Part shown: one piece after another, positions 25,345 through 33,902 of the stretch
Position numbering within the stretch: the first letter of the stretch is position 1
How the letters are laid out: every line of letters begins with the position of its first letter
NCBI GenBank assembly: GCA_937951995.1
Contig: CALGAG010000200.1
Location: forward strand, 1 to 36,913
Length of the DNA stretch: 36,913 nucleotides
Reading direction: 5' to 3'
From: an uncultured Bacillota bacterium
GTDB taxonomy: Bacteria > Bacillota > Clostridia > Tissierellales > Tissierellaceae
Program-made: the position numbers and the translations under genes
The notes under the pieces: model-generated
Databases searched by the model: none
The model's input: only the letters and a program-made list of their open reading frames with translations
Told to the model about the DNA's origin: nothing

Positions 25345-26864
25345 AAAAGGGAAGTATAATAGCCATAGCTGTAGTACTTGTTTTGACTGTGACCGGAATG
25401 GGAGGCTACTATTACCTTGATAACTATCTTGCAGGAGATACATTCTATGAGGGTGTAACGATTGATGGTCGTCCAATGGGTGGATTGACACTTGAAGAGG
25501 GAATCCATCAACTTCAGGAATCCAAAGAGGAGGAGCTGGAAAGGATAATTGTGTTGAAAGTGGATGGTGATATTGAGTACCACAGCAATCTAACACTAAG
25601 GAACCTCCAGCTGGAATACAACATCCAGGAGGTTGCAACTGAAGCCTTCCAGATGGGTAGAAGGGGAAATGTACTCCAGAGGTACACAGAAATCAGAAAC
25701 CTTGAGAAGAATCCAGTCAGTTTCAACCTTGACCGTAGCTTCAAGCTGGACAATCTGGAGACCGTGGTTGAAGAAATGGCTGCCAAGGTTGATAAGAAGC
25801 CAATTGATGCCAAATTCAACTTCAAAGATGGAGACATGGAAATCATTGAAGCTTCTGAAGGTATAGCATTGGATATTGAAACCTTTATGACAGATGTGTC
25901 CAATATGGGTGAGGGTATCCTTGATGCGGGTACCCTTTACATTCCTTTAAAGATAATCCAGCCTGAGCTGGAGGAGGATTACTACTCTAAGATCAACGGT
26001 ATCATTGGGGAATTCTCCACAAGCTTTGCAGGCAGTTCAGCTGGAAGAAGCCACAATATTCGCCTCTCAGCCCAATCCTTTGACGGAATGCTGCTTATGC
26101 CCGGTCAGGAGGTCTCCTACAACAGGACCACCGGGCCAAGGCAGGCAAGTGCGGGATACAGGGAAGCACCTGTAATTGAGAATGGAGAGCTTATACCAGG
26201 GATGGGCGGTGGAGTGTGCCAGACTTCCACAACCCTTTATAACGCCCTTCTCCTTGCGGACATGACCATCCTGGAGAGAAGACCTCATTCAATACCACCT
26301 GCATATGTTCCAAGGGGTACCGATGCAGCTGTTGCAACTGGCTATCTGGACCTTGTCTTCAGAAATGATTTTGATTATCCGGTTTTAATAGATACTAAGG
26401 TTGAAGGCACACGGGTATACTTCTACATCTATGGTGACCAGAAGAACAGGGATTACTCAGTTAGGATAAGTACAAGTCAAATTTCAACAACTCCTTACAA
26501 GGTGCATGAGAATCTGGACAATGGATTGGAGCCAGGTGCCAGAGAACTTGTTCAGGAGGGAAGAAACGGTTATAAGGTCAATACCTTCAAATCCATTGTG
26601 AGAAATGGAGAAGTGGTAAGTACCCAGCTGATTTCACAGGACTATTACAGGGAGAGGGACTACATCTACAAGATAGGGCCAACTCCTGTCATGGAACAAC
26701 AAATTCAAGAGCCTGAGCAAGTCGTCCCCCAAGTTGAGGAACCAGCGCAGGTAGAAGAGCAAGAACAGCTTCAGGAACAGGAATCAGCCAATGAAGGCGA
26801 TGATGGTTTGGCAACACCAGATCCAGACCAGCAGGGAGCTGAGGATCCAACGGGCTCTCAATGA
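25341..26864 (+). CDS. VanW family cell-envelope protein
   Basis: A 507-residue membrane-anchored extracellular protein. Residues 5-23 are a membrane helix. Residues about 30-215 form a putative peptidoglycan-binding region (PG_binding_4 type, with TFYEGVTIDGRPMGGLTLEE). Residues about 225-360 are the VanW domain, with GMGGGVCQTSTTLYNALLLA and RRPHSIPPAYVPRGTDAAV. A G5-like segment follows to about residue 445. The tail is low-complexity, rich in Glu, Gln and Pro. VanW proteins occur in some vancomycin clusters and widely in clostridia; the biochemical role is unknown. No vanHAX genes are present, so resistance is not implied. Confidence 0.88.
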   Translation: MKKGSIIAIAVVLVLTVTGMGGYYYLDNYLAGDTFYEGVTIDGRPMGGLTLEEGIHQLQESKEEELERIIVLKVDGDIEYHSNLTLRNLQLEYNIQEVATEAFQMGRRGNVLQRYTEIRNLEKNPVSFNLDRSFKLDNLETVVEEMAAKVDKKPIDAKFNFKDGDMEIIEASEGIALDIETFMTDVSNMGEGILDAGTLYIPLKIIQPELEEDYYSKINGIIGEFSTSFAGSSAGRSHNIRLSAQSFDGMLLMPGQEVSYNRTTGPRQASAGYREAPVIENGELIPGMGGGVCQTSTTLYNALLLADMTILERRPHSIPPAYVPRGTDAAVATGYLDLVFRNDFDYPVLIDTKVEGTRVYFYIYGDQKNRDYSVRISTSQISTTPYKVHENLDNGLEPGARELVQEGRNGYKVNTFKSIVRNGEVVSTQLISQDYYRERDYIYKIGPTPVMEQQIQEPEQVVPQVEEPAQVEEQEQLQEQESANEGDDGLATPDPDQQGAEDPTGSQ

Positions 26865-26900
26865 TATGAAGAAATAGGAAATCACAACTGGTGATACAGG

Positions 26901-26929
26901 TTGATTTAGTCTTGTGGTTCTGATATCAT
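26901..26929 (+). promoter_or_regulatory. Sigma-A promoter of the cobalamin riboswitch-btu operon
   Basis: TTGATT (26901-26906), a 17-base spacer, and TATCAT (26924-26929) with an extended TGA. It lies 28 bases before the riboswitch P1 helix. Confidence 0.65.
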
Positions 26930-26956
26930 GTAATGAGATAATTAAACAATATTTGA

Positions 26957-27113
26957 AACAGGTATCTCACATTTGAGATTTAATAGGGAAAGTGGTGCAA
27001 ATCCACTACAGCCCCCGCTACTGTAAACGGGAACGAGGTCAGCAAAAATGCCACTGGGAAACCGGGAAGGCGCTGAACTGAGGATGAACCGTAAGTCAGG
27101 ATATCTGCCTGTT
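26957..27113 (+). ncRNA. Cobalamin (B12) riboswitch
   Basis: Conserved landmarks appear in order: TAGGGAA, GGTGCAAATCC, CAGCCCCCGCTACTGTAA, GCCACTGGG with GGGAAGGC, and a B12-box-like GTCAGGATATCTGCC. AACAGG (26957-26962) pairs with CCTGTT (27108-27113) as the P1 helix. It lies in the 353-base gap between the VanW gene and btuF and is followed by a terminator. High cobalamin should therefore stop transcription of the importer. Confidence 0.93.
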
Positions 27114-27163
27114 ACATTTACCAGTGCTTTACCTCGGAGGGAGGGATGTATGGATTTTGCCAA

Positions 27164-27193
27164 AAAGCCCATCGCCTGATGGGCTTTAATTTA
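27164..27193 (+). terminator. Riboswitch-controlled terminator before btuF
   Basis: A perfect 10-base-pair stem (27164-27173 with 27178-27187), loop GCCT, then a short AATTTA tail. It is placed between the cobalamin aptamer and the btuF start. Confidence 0.75.
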
Positions 27194-27217
27194 TGTAAAA
27201 AAAGGGAGAGATTACTT

Positions 27218-28153
27218 ATGAAAAAAGCTATTATGCTATTACTTGGACTTGTACTTGCGCTTGGATTATTGTCAGGCTGCAGCACAGGACCGGAACCTGT
27301 TCAGCCCGAAGGCCAACAAGAGCTTGCTGGGAGAGATGTTTTGGAAATAATGGATGACTTCGGTAACACAATTGCATTTGAGAATCCACCAGAAAGGATA
27401 ATTTCCCTGGCGCCAAGCAATACTGAAATCCTGTTTGCCATAGGTTCTGGAGACAAGGTTGTAGGTGTCACAACTTATGATGACTTTCCTGAGGAGGTTC
27501 TCGAGATTGAAAAAATAGGAGACTTCAACGGAATAAATCTGGAGAGGATAATTGAGCTCCAGCCTGACCTGGTCATAAACTATGGTGACGGAGTGACTGA
27601 GGAGAATGAAAGGCTGCTTGAGGCAGGAATCCAGATTGCTGGATTTGAGCCAGAGAGCATAGATGAGATAACGGACACAATCCTAAGGATTGGAGAAATC
27701 ACAGGACACAAGCAGGAAGCCCTTGACCTTGTGGACCAGATGACCTCCCGGAAGGAGGAGCTGCTGGAAAGGATTCAGGGTCTTGAAAAAAAGACAGTGT
27801 TCTATGAGATTTGGCATGAGCCACTAATGGCAGCTGGACCTGGCTCATTTGTGGACCAGCTGATAAACTTGGCAGGTGGAGAAAATGTAGCCATGGATGC
27901 TGAGGGGGACTATCCCCAGTTTGACCTTGAGCAGTTGATAGAAAGAAACCCTCAGGTTTATATCACTGCAAGCGACCTGCCTGAGAAAACTGTTGAATCC
28001 ATAAAGGAAAGACCAGGATTTGGAGAAATAGATGCCATCAAGAATGATAGGATCCACCTGGTTGACGGAAATATCCTATCAAGACCGGGACCAAGAATCA
28101 TAGAGGCTCTTGAGCTGATCATGGAAGCTATACATCCTGAACTAAAGAATTAA
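27218..28153 (+). CDS. btuF: Corrinoid ABC transporter substrate-binding lipoprotein
   Basis: A 311-residue lipoprotein: signal peptide with lipobox L-S-G-C (Cys 21), then a class III periplasmic-binding fold. DDFGNTIAFENPPERIISLA and LAPSNTEILFAIGSGDKVVG are typical of BtuF/FhuD proteins, and VQPD-type text appears as IIELQPDLVI. It delivers cobalamin or another corrinoid to the BtuC permease. The riboswitch upstream supports a corrinoid substrate over iron-siderophore. I use the ATG at 27218 with AAAGGGAGAG upstream. An in-frame ATG at 27146 also has a ribosome site but would put 24 residues before the signal peptide. Confidence 0.9.
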   Translation: MKKAIMLLLGLVLALGLLSGCSTGPEPVQPEGQQELAGRDVLEIMDDFGNTIAFENPPERIISLAPSNTEILFAIGSGDKVVGVTTYDDFPEEVLEIEKIGDFNGINLERIIELQPDLVINYGDGVTEENERLLEAGIQIAGFEPESIDEITDTILRIGEITGHKQEALDLVDQMTSRKEELLERIQGLEKKTVFYEIWHEPLMAAGPGSFVDQLINLAGGENVAMDAEGDYPQFDLEQLIERNPQVYITASDLPEKTVESIKERPGFGEIDAIKNDRIHLVDGNILSRPGPRIIEALELIMEAIHPELKN

Positions 28154-28166
28154 GGCTGTGATTAAT

Positions 28167-29216
28167 ATGAAGGGTAATATCCGGATTAGGTCATACGGAT
28201 TAACCATGCTAATACTTTTTGTTTTATTGATATTGATGATTGGAACCACATCAACCATCGGATCCGCAAGCATAAGTCCAATTGACGTCTACAAGGTTGT
28301 AGCGTCTAAGATACCAGTTGTTGGGGGCTTGATTGACATTGACTCAATCACATCCTCCCAGCATTCCATCATATGGAGCGTACGGCTTCCAAGGGTTTTG
28401 CTTGGAGTTATCGTAGGTGCCGGACTTTCCATATCTGGAGCATCCTTCCAGGGACTTCTCAAGAACCCCATGGCAGATCCATACATTCTGGGGATTTCAT
28501 CAGGTGCGGCCCTAGGTGCGGCTATAGCAATCATTTTGAAATTGGAGACCGCACTCATGGGATTTTCAGGGATTTCAGTCATGGCCTTTGTGGGTGCTTT
28601 AATTGCAGTGCCCCTTGTGTATAACATCGGGAGGATAAGGAGCCAGGTGCCAGTCACCACCCTGCTCTTGGCGGGGGTTGCGGTTGGTCAGTTTCTGACC
28701 GCCATAACATCTCTTTTGATGGTTATCTACAACAGGGACATGACAAAGATCATATATTGGACCTTGGGTAGCCTTTCCGGCAAGGGGTGGAATCCAATTA
28801 CTACCATATCAATACCAATCATAGCCGCCATGGTGATTCTCCTGTTTTTCTCAAGGGATATCAACATAATGCTGACTGGTGAGGAATCTGCAAAGAGTCT
28901 TGGTGTAAACGTGGAAAGGATCAAGGTATATGTTCTTCTTCTAGGCACCTTCATAACTTCAATGGCGGTTTCCATAAGTGGAATAATTGGATTTGTGGGT
29001 CTGATAATTCCACACATAGTTAGGCTTATTGTAGGACCTGACCACAGAATATTGCTACCTGCCTCAGCCATAGTCGGGAGTATATTCATGGTTTTTACAG
29101 ATACAATTGCAAGGACCGTTATCTCTCCAATGGAAATTCCAGTGGGAATTATAACGGCTATATTTGGAGGTCCCTTCTTTATTTACCTGCTAAGAAGCAA
29201 GAAGAAGACTCTTTAA
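28167..29216 (+). CDS. btuC: Corrinoid ABC transporter permease (FecCD family)
   Basis: A 349-residue permease with about ten membrane helices. FecCD signatures are visible: VRLPRVLLGVIVGAGLSISG, FQGLLKNPMADPYILGISSG, LTGEESAKSLGVNVERIK (the loop that contacts the ATPase) and GFVGLIIPHIVRLIVGPDHR. The start is uncertain: GTG at 28158 and ATG at 28167 are both possible and the only ribosome site is a weak AAGG at 28152-28155. It sits between btuF and btuD with gaps of 4-20 bases in a single operon. Confidence 0.92.
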   Translation: MKGNIRIRSYGLTMLILFVLLILMIGTTSTIGSASISPIDVYKVVASKIPVVGGLIDIDSITSSQHSIIWSVRLPRVLLGVIVGAGLSISGASFQGLLKNPMADPYILGISSGAALGAAIAIILKLETALMGFSGISVMAFVGALIAVPLVYNIGRIRSQVPVTTLLLAGVAVGQFLTAITSLLMVIYNRDMTKIIYWTLGSLSGKGWNPITTISIPIIAAMVILLFFSRDINIMLTGEESAKSLGVNVERIKVYVLLLGTFITSMAVSISGIIGFVGLIIPHIVRLIVGPDHRILLPASAIVGSIFMVFTDTIARTVISPMEIPVGIITAIFGGPFFIYLLRSKKKTL

Positions 29217-29235
29217 TCGATAAGGTAGTGATATT

Positions 29236-30483
29236 ATGATGTCAATAAGTGTAAAGAACATAGTGTTTGGATATACAGCAACACCTGTCATCAGGGATGT
29301 TAGCTTTCAGGTGGACAAGGGTGAGTTCATAAGTATTCTGGGGCCTAATGGATCGGGTAAATCAACCCTATTGAAAACTATAAACGGGCTATACGTACCT
29401 TTATCTGGACGTGTCGAACTGATGGGAGAGAACATCGAGAGATATAAGAGAAGGGAAATTGCCAAAAGGGTTTCCCTGGTTCCACAGGATACCAGTCTCC
29501 AGTTTGAGTTTACTGTTGAAGAGGTTGTTACCATGGGAAGACATCCCTTTAAGGGAAGGTTTGAACGGGAGGACGAAAGGGATAGAAAGCTAATCTATGA
29601 GGCCATGGAAATGACCAACACATTCGATATCAGGGATAGGCTCATAACTGAAATCTCAGGAGGAGAAAGACAAAGGGTCTTCATTGCCAAGGCAATTGCA
29701 CAGAATACTGGAATAATCCTTTTGGATGAGCCAACATCACATCTGGATATTAATCATCAGATCGATATCTTGAACCTTTTGAGGAAGATGAATCAGGAAA
29801 AGGGGATCACCATTATTTTGGTTATACATGACATAAATCTAGCCACAAGGTATTCTGATAGGATACTGCTTCTGAAAAAGGGAAGCATCATAGGTCAGGG
29901 AACACCGGAGGATGTCATAACCACCGAAAATATTCTGAATGCCTATGGTATGAGAGTGGCAGTTGAAAGAAACAAGTATACCGGGCACATTTCAGTTATT
30001 CCACTTGAGGTAAGCAAGCGGATACGAAGTGAACTGAACATAAGAGTTCATGTCATATCCGGAGGCGGTTCGGGGCAAGACCTGATCAATGTCCTCTATC
30101 ACAGAGGTTATCAGCTTAGCCTTGGGGTCTTGAACGCTGGGGACACAGATTGGCAATATGCAAAGAGCCTAAAGATTCCTGTTTCTGAAGAAAAGCCTTT
30201 TTCTGGGATTTCCGACAGGTCGGCCAGAAAAAACAGGGAGATGCTTGGAGATGCCGACCTTGTTGTAATGACCAATGTCCCAATTGGAAGCGGTAACCTT
30301 AGGAACCTGAAAATGGCATGTGAGTCATTGGAAAATGGGAAAAGGGTAATTTACTTGAAGGACAGGAAATATGAAGAGTTTGACTATACAGGTGGTGAAG
30401 CCACTGCACTTTTGGAACGAATGATTGGAAAGGGCTTGTCTGTTGTAGACTCAATGGACCAGCTCCTAAGGGAAATTTCATAG
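29236..30483 (+). CDS. btuD: Corrinoid ABC transporter ATPase with extra C-terminal domain
   Basis: A 415-residue protein. Residues 1-255 are a complete ABC ATPase: Walker A GPNGSGKST (36-44), Q-loop Q84, signature SGGERQR (141-147), Walker B IILLDEP and H-loop H198. It energises BtuC. Residues 268-415 form an additional domain not needed for transport. This begins VHVISGGGSGQDLI and contains SARKNREMLGDADLVVMTNV with VPIGSGNLRNLKMA, a Rossmann-like pattern similar to SLOG nucleotide-binding folds. Standard BtuD is about 250-270 residues. The domain's role is unknown; a corrinoid- or nucleotide-sensing or processing function is a guess. Confidence 0.9.
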   Translation: MMSISVKNIVFGYTATPVIRDVSFQVDKGEFISILGPNGSGKSTLLKTINGLYVPLSGRVELMGENIERYKRREIAKRVSLVPQDTSLQFEFTVEEVVTMGRHPFKGRFEREDERDRKLIYEAMEMTNTFDIRDRLITEISGGERQRVFIAKAIAQNTGIILLDEPTSHLDINHQIDILNLLRKMNQEKGITIILVIHDINLATRYSDRILLLKKGSIIGQGTPEDVITTENILNAYGMRVAVERNKYTGHISVIPLEVSKRIRSELNIRVHVISGGGSGQDLINVLYHRGYQLSLGVLNAGDTDWQYAKSLKIPVSEEKPFSGISDRSARKNREMLGDADLVVMTNVPIGSGNLRNLKMACESLENGKRVIYLKDRKYEEFDYTGGEATALLERMIGKGLSVVDSMDQLLREIS

Positions 30484-30490
30484 TGAGGAC

Positions 30491-30536
30491 AAGGGGTCGA
30501 GGTAGTATTACTTTGGCCCTTTCTTCTTTTATTTTC
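30491..30536 (+). terminator. Possible terminator after the btu operon
   Basis: AAGGG (30491-30495) pairs with CCCTT (30517-30521) around an inner 5-base-pair hairpin, followed by a T-rich tail. Confidence 0.4.
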
Positions 30537-30546
30537 TCAATTGGTA

Positions 30547-30555
30547 TGGTATATT
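30547..30555 (+). promoter_or_regulatory. Possible extended -10 promoter for the Cof-type HAD gene
   Basis: TGG followed by TATATT, 21 bases before the start; weak TTTTAT at the -35 position. Confidence 0.4.
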
Positions 30556-30576
30556 ATTTGTGACAGGAGGAATCAT

Positions 30577-31395
30577 ATGGAAATAAAGCTAATCGCAATT
30601 GACATGGATGGCACACTGCTGGATAGCAACAACGGTTTATCTGAAAGGACCAGAAGAGCCATTGAAATGGCTAAGGAAAAGGATGTTGAAGTGGTTCTTG
30701 CCACTGGTCGGGTTCTAAAATCTGCTCTACATTATGCAGAAATGCTGAATCTGGACAGCTATATCGCAGCCTGCAACGGAGCTATTATTGTTGACAGGCA
30801 AGGCAAGGATGTGTACAGAAAACCAATAGATAAAAAAAAGCTTGAAAAAATAATGGAAATCGGGCATAATATGTCAGTGTATTTTCATTTTTACAATGAA
30901 GATACATTTTTTACTAGAACCTATGTAAAAGAAATTGTGGAATATTATTCATCATCAAAAGGAAAGTTCACAGGCCAGTCCATTGACGTTGATATATACG
31001 AAAGCACAGAGGACATATTAAATAGAAGAGACCTTGATATATTCAAGTTTCTCTTTATTGACAACAATTCTGATAAACTCCAGCAACTCAGGGACAGTCT
31101 CCACTCTGTGGATGGAATTTCCGTATCCAAGTCCTGGGCGAACAACCTTGAGGTAATGGAGGAGGGAGCATCCAAGGGCAAGAGTCTGGACCATCTTTGC
31201 AAACTGATGAATATACCCCTTGAAAACACAATGGCCATAGGTGACAATGAAAACGACCTTTCGATGCTCCAGATTGCCGGATTAAGCGTAGGGATGGGAA
31301 ATGGGGCAAGGTCCGTACTGGACCAGGTAGACTTCGTCACTGAAGATAATGATAATGACGGGGTGGCCAAGGCAATAGAAAGGTTCGTGCTTTGA
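30577..31395 (+). CDS. Cof-type HAD family phosphatase
   Basis: A 272-residue cytosolic HAD-IIB hydrolase. Motif I is AIDMDGTLLDS (D9, D11), motif II is VLATGR, the motif III lysine lies in EGASKGKSLDHLC and motif IV is AIGDNENDLSMLQIAG. An alpha-beta cap of about 100 residues sits between motifs II and III. Family members hydrolyse sugar phosphates or flavin and pyridoxal phosphates; the substrate is not predictable. The ATG at 30577 follows AGGAGG. An upstream TTG extension to 30541 lacks a ribosome site. trmL follows after 22 bases. Confidence 0.9.
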   Translation: MEIKLIAIDMDGTLLDSNNGLSERTRRAIEMAKEKDVEVVLATGRVLKSALHYAEMLNLDSYIAACNGAIIVDRQGKDVYRKPIDKKKLEKIMEIGHNMSVYFHFYNEDTFFTRTYVKEIVEYYSSSKGKFTGQSIDVDIYESTEDILNRRDLDIFKFLFIDNNSDKLQQLRDSLHSVDGISVSKSWANNLEVMEEGASKGKSLDHLCKLMNIPLENTMAIGDNENDLSMLQIAGLSVGMGNGARSVLDQVDFVTEDNDNDGVAKAIERFVL

Positions 31396-31417
31396 TCATA
31401 TTGACTGGAGGTATAGG

Positions 31418-31885
31418 ATGGCTTTAAACATTGTTTTGGTGGAGCCGGAAATCCCACACAACACTGGCAGCATTGCCAGAACCTGTGCTTTGACGGGAAC
31501 AGTACTGCATCTTGTAAGACCATTGGGATTTTCAATCACTGATAAGCATCTTAAAAGAGCAGGACTTGATTATTGGCCATTGGTTAAATTAAAGTATTAT
31601 GACAGCTTTCAGGAGGTGCTGGATAACAACCCGGATGGGGATTTCTATTTTGCATCCACCAAGGCTAAGAAGAATTATACACAATTTAATTACAGAGACA
31701 ATTCCTTTTTTGTGTTCGGTAGGGAGACCAAGGGTCTACCGGAAAGTCTGGTGATGGAACACCTAGATACGGCCATCAGGATACCCATGAAGAAGAACAT
31801 TGCAAGATCTCTTAATCTATCAAACTCGGCAAATATCATAATATATGAAGCATTAAGACAATTGGGGTTTCCAGATCTGGAATAA
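31418..31885 (+). CDS. trmL: tRNA (cytidine(34)-2'-O)-methyltransferase
   Basis: A 155-residue SPOUT-class enzyme that methylates the ribose of wobble nucleotide 34 in tRNA(Leu). It shows the trefoil-knot signatures: EPEIPHNTGSIARTCALTG at the N-terminus, VFGRETKGLP in the middle and IPMKKNIARSLNLSNSANII at the SAM site. Size and motifs match TrmL closely. It follows the HAD gene and probably shares its transcript. With queG, this is the second gene here acting on the tRNA wobble base. Confidence 0.94.
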   Translation: MALNIVLVEPEIPHNTGSIARTCALTGTVLHLVRPLGFSITDKHLKRAGLDYWPLVKLKYYDSFQEVLDNNPDGDFYFASTKAKKNYTQFNYRDNSFFVFGRETKGLPESLVMEHLDTAIRIPMKKNIARSLNLSNSANIIIYEALRQLGFPDLE

Positions 31886-31954
31886 TAAATTAAGAACCAT
31901 GCAATAATTACTTTTGAATTCTTACAATCTTAGATAACAAAGGGGGAAACTGAA

Positions 31955-33562
31955 ATGGATACAGCTCTTCCGGTATTAGGCGGCTTGGGATTATTCCTTT
32001 TTGGAATGAACACCATGGGCGATGGTTTGGAAAAGGCTGCAGGCAACAAGCTTAAAAAGCTGATAGAACGCCTCACAAGGAATCGATTTATGGCAGTGCT
32101 GGTGGGTATTGTTGTAACAATTGCGGTACAAAGCAGTAGTGCAACTACAGTAATGGTAATTGGTTTTGTTAACGCAGGGCTTATGACCCTGCCACAGGCA
32201 GTTGGAATAATAATGGGTGCAAATCTAGGTACCACAGTTACAGCACAGCTTGTTGCATTTAAATTGACAGAGGTCGCACCTTTGGCAGTGGCAATAGGTG
32301 TTGCGATTTGGATTGGCGCCAAGAACAAAAAGGCAAAGACATATTCTGAAATACTTATAGGCTTTGGTATACTCTTTGTCGGTATGGACATGATGGGGGA
32401 CGGACTCAAACCATTGGCTGATCTTCCAGCATTTGCAAATGTAATGACTAGCCTTAACAACCCCTTTCTTGGAATGCTTGTTGGTTTAGGTCTAACAACA
32501 ATAGTCCAGAGCAGCTCCGCTTCAATAGGACTGCTGCAGGCACTGGCAGGTGAAGGGTTGATTCAGATGAACATTGCATTCCCAATCCTTTTTGGGGAGA
32601 ACATAGGAACCACAACAACAGCTATGATTTCAAGTATTGGAGCCAACAAGACGGCAAAACGAGCGGCAATAATTCACTTTTTATTCAACCTGGCAGGAAC
32701 AATAATGTTTATGACCATATTCAGGTATCCCATTGAATGGCTTGTTACCTATATTTCGCCAAACGATGTGCAAAGGCAGATTGCAAACGCACACACATCC
32801 TTCAACCTTATAAACCTTGTCGTGCAGTTCCCATTTGCCCTTCTCTTGGTCAAGGCTGCTGAGAAGCTTGTACCTGGTGAGGATATTGAAGAGATCACTG
32901 AATCCAAGTTTCTTGATAAGCGTATAATTGAAACCCCTTCAATAGCTCTTGGCCAGGCATCCAGAGAAGCATTGAGGATGGGAGACCTGGTATTGGAAAA
33001 TCTCACATCTTCAAGGACAGCCATGCTTGAGGACAAGATTGAATTAATTGATTCAATCCTAGAGAGGGAGAGGGTTATTAACAGGATTCAAAGGGAAATT
33101 ACCGATTACCTTGTAAGACTATCCAATGCATCCCTTTCGGATGAACAGCATGCAGACGTTAACGCCATGCTTTACATTATCGGTGATATTGAGCGGATTG
33201 GAGACCATATCGAGAACATAAGTGAGTTGGCCCAATACAAGTCAGACAACAATCTGTACTTCACACCCCAGGCCGTAGAGGAAATGGACGAGATGTTCAG
33301 TCTTTGTGCAGAGGTTGTACAATCTGCATTGACGGCCTACAAGGATACAGACGAAGCCCTGGCACGACAGGTCCTTATCCTGGAGGATGAAGTGGATAGA
33401 CTTGAAAGACAAAATCGAACCAACCATATAGACAGACTAAACAAGATGATGTGCAGTACAGGGGCTGGAATTATATTCCTGGATGGAATTAGTAATCTTG
33501 AAAGGATATCGGACCATTCAAGGAATATTGCCATGTATGTACTGGATAAATTTAAGGGATAA
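31955..33562 (+). CDS. Na+/phosphate cotransporter with PhoU domain
   Basis: A 535-residue NptA/YjbB-type protein. Two inverted Na/Pi repeats hold the hallmark QSSSATTVMVIGFVNAG (about residue 50) and QSSSASIGLLQALAGEG (about residue 185). A cytosolic PhoU-like helical region occupies residues about 325-530 (for example IERIGDHIENI and LERISDHSRNIA). It imports phosphate with sodium, or in some bacteria exports it. The 70-base upstream gap has no clear promoter. The next operon encodes glycine reductase, which consumes phosphate, so functional linkage is plausible but inferred. Confidence 0.92.
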   Translation: MDTALPVLGGLGLFLFGMNTMGDGLEKAAGNKLKKLIERLTRNRFMAVLVGIVVTIAVQSSSATTVMVIGFVNAGLMTLPQAVGIIMGANLGTTVTAQLVAFKLTEVAPLAVAIGVAIWIGAKNKKAKTYSEILIGFGILFVGMDMMGDGLKPLADLPAFANVMTSLNNPFLGMLVGLGLTTIVQSSSASIGLLQALAGEGLIQMNIAFPILFGENIGTTTTAMISSIGANKTAKRAAIIHFLFNLAGTIMFMTIFRYPIEWLVTYISPNDVQRQIANAHTSFNLINLVVQFPFALLLVKAAEKLVPGEDIEEITESKFLDKRIIETPSIALGQASREALRMGDLVLENLTSSRTAMLEDKIELIDSILERERVINRIQREITDYLVRLSNASLSDEQHADVNAMLYIIGDIERIGDHIENISELAQYKSDNNLYFTPQAVEEMDEMFSLCAEVVQSALTAYKDTDEALARQVLILEDEVDRLERQNRTNHIDRLNKMMCSTGAGIIFLDGISNLERISDHSRNIAMYVLDKFKG

Positions 33563-33591
33563 TGTTTATTAAAAAAAAGGGGAAATACCTA

Positions 33592-33620
33592 TTGATTAGT
33601 ACAAACAAATAAAGTATAAT
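33592..33620 (+). promoter_or_regulatory. Sigma-A promoter of the glycine riboswitch-trxB-grd operon
   Basis: TTGATT (33592-33597), a 17-base spacer and a perfect TATAAT (33615-33620). Predicted start near 33627, about 65 bases before the first aptamer. Confidence 0.75.
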
Positions 33621-33690
33621 GAGCTTGTCGGAGTTGTTAAAAACGTAACAAAATATTTTAAAAAATTCTGAACATTTCTGGATGATTGTA

Positions 33691-33872
33691 GCGGGAGAGA
33701 CCACTAAGTGGCGCCGAAGGAGTAATTAACAGAGCTAGCCCCTCTGTTGCGAACCTCTCAGGCAACAGGACCGTTGCCGGACAGAACTCTGGAAAGCGTT
33801 GTTTACACCGAAGGAGCAATTTTGTTCTGTGAAGAATGGAAGAATCTCTCAGGTCAATAAACAGAGTGAGTA
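33691..33872 (+). ncRNA. Tandem glycine riboswitch
   Basis: Two glycine aptamers in tandem within the 397-base gap before trxB. Aptamer 1 (about 33691-33798) has GCGGGAGAGACC, GCCGAAGGAGTAA, CCTCTCAGGCA and GGACAGAACTCTGGAAAG-type elements. Aptamer 2 (about 33800-33865) has ACACCGAAGGAGCAA and ATCTCTCAGGT. Its P1 helix is TGTTTA (33800-33805) with TAAACA (33858-33863). It precedes catabolic glycine reductase genes, so glycine should turn the operon on. Confidence 0.93.
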
Positions 33873-33902
33873 GGCATGGTCTATTTATTCTGTTTTTTTT
33901 TT
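33856..33902 (+). terminator. Glycine-riboswitch-controlled terminator
   Basis: AATAAACAGA (33856-33865) can pair with TCTATTTATT (33880-33889) with one mismatch; ACAGA can alternatively pair with TCTGT (33889-33893). Ten T follow (33893-33902). The 5' arm overlaps the aptamer-2 P1 strand, so glycine binding should block termination. Confidence 0.75.

Noticed and set aside
25341..26864. VanW protein as a vancomycin resistance gene
   Set aside because: No vanHAX or vanRS genes are nearby, and VanW proteins are common in clostridia without resistance.
30945..31535. 196-codon frame opposite the Cof-type HAD gene and trmL
   Set aside because: It spans two real genes and their gap on the opposite strand with no ribosome site.
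31930..32460. 176-codon reading frame opposite the Na/Pi cotransporter gene
   Set aside because: It is antisense to a strongly conserved gene, has no ribosome site and matches no family.
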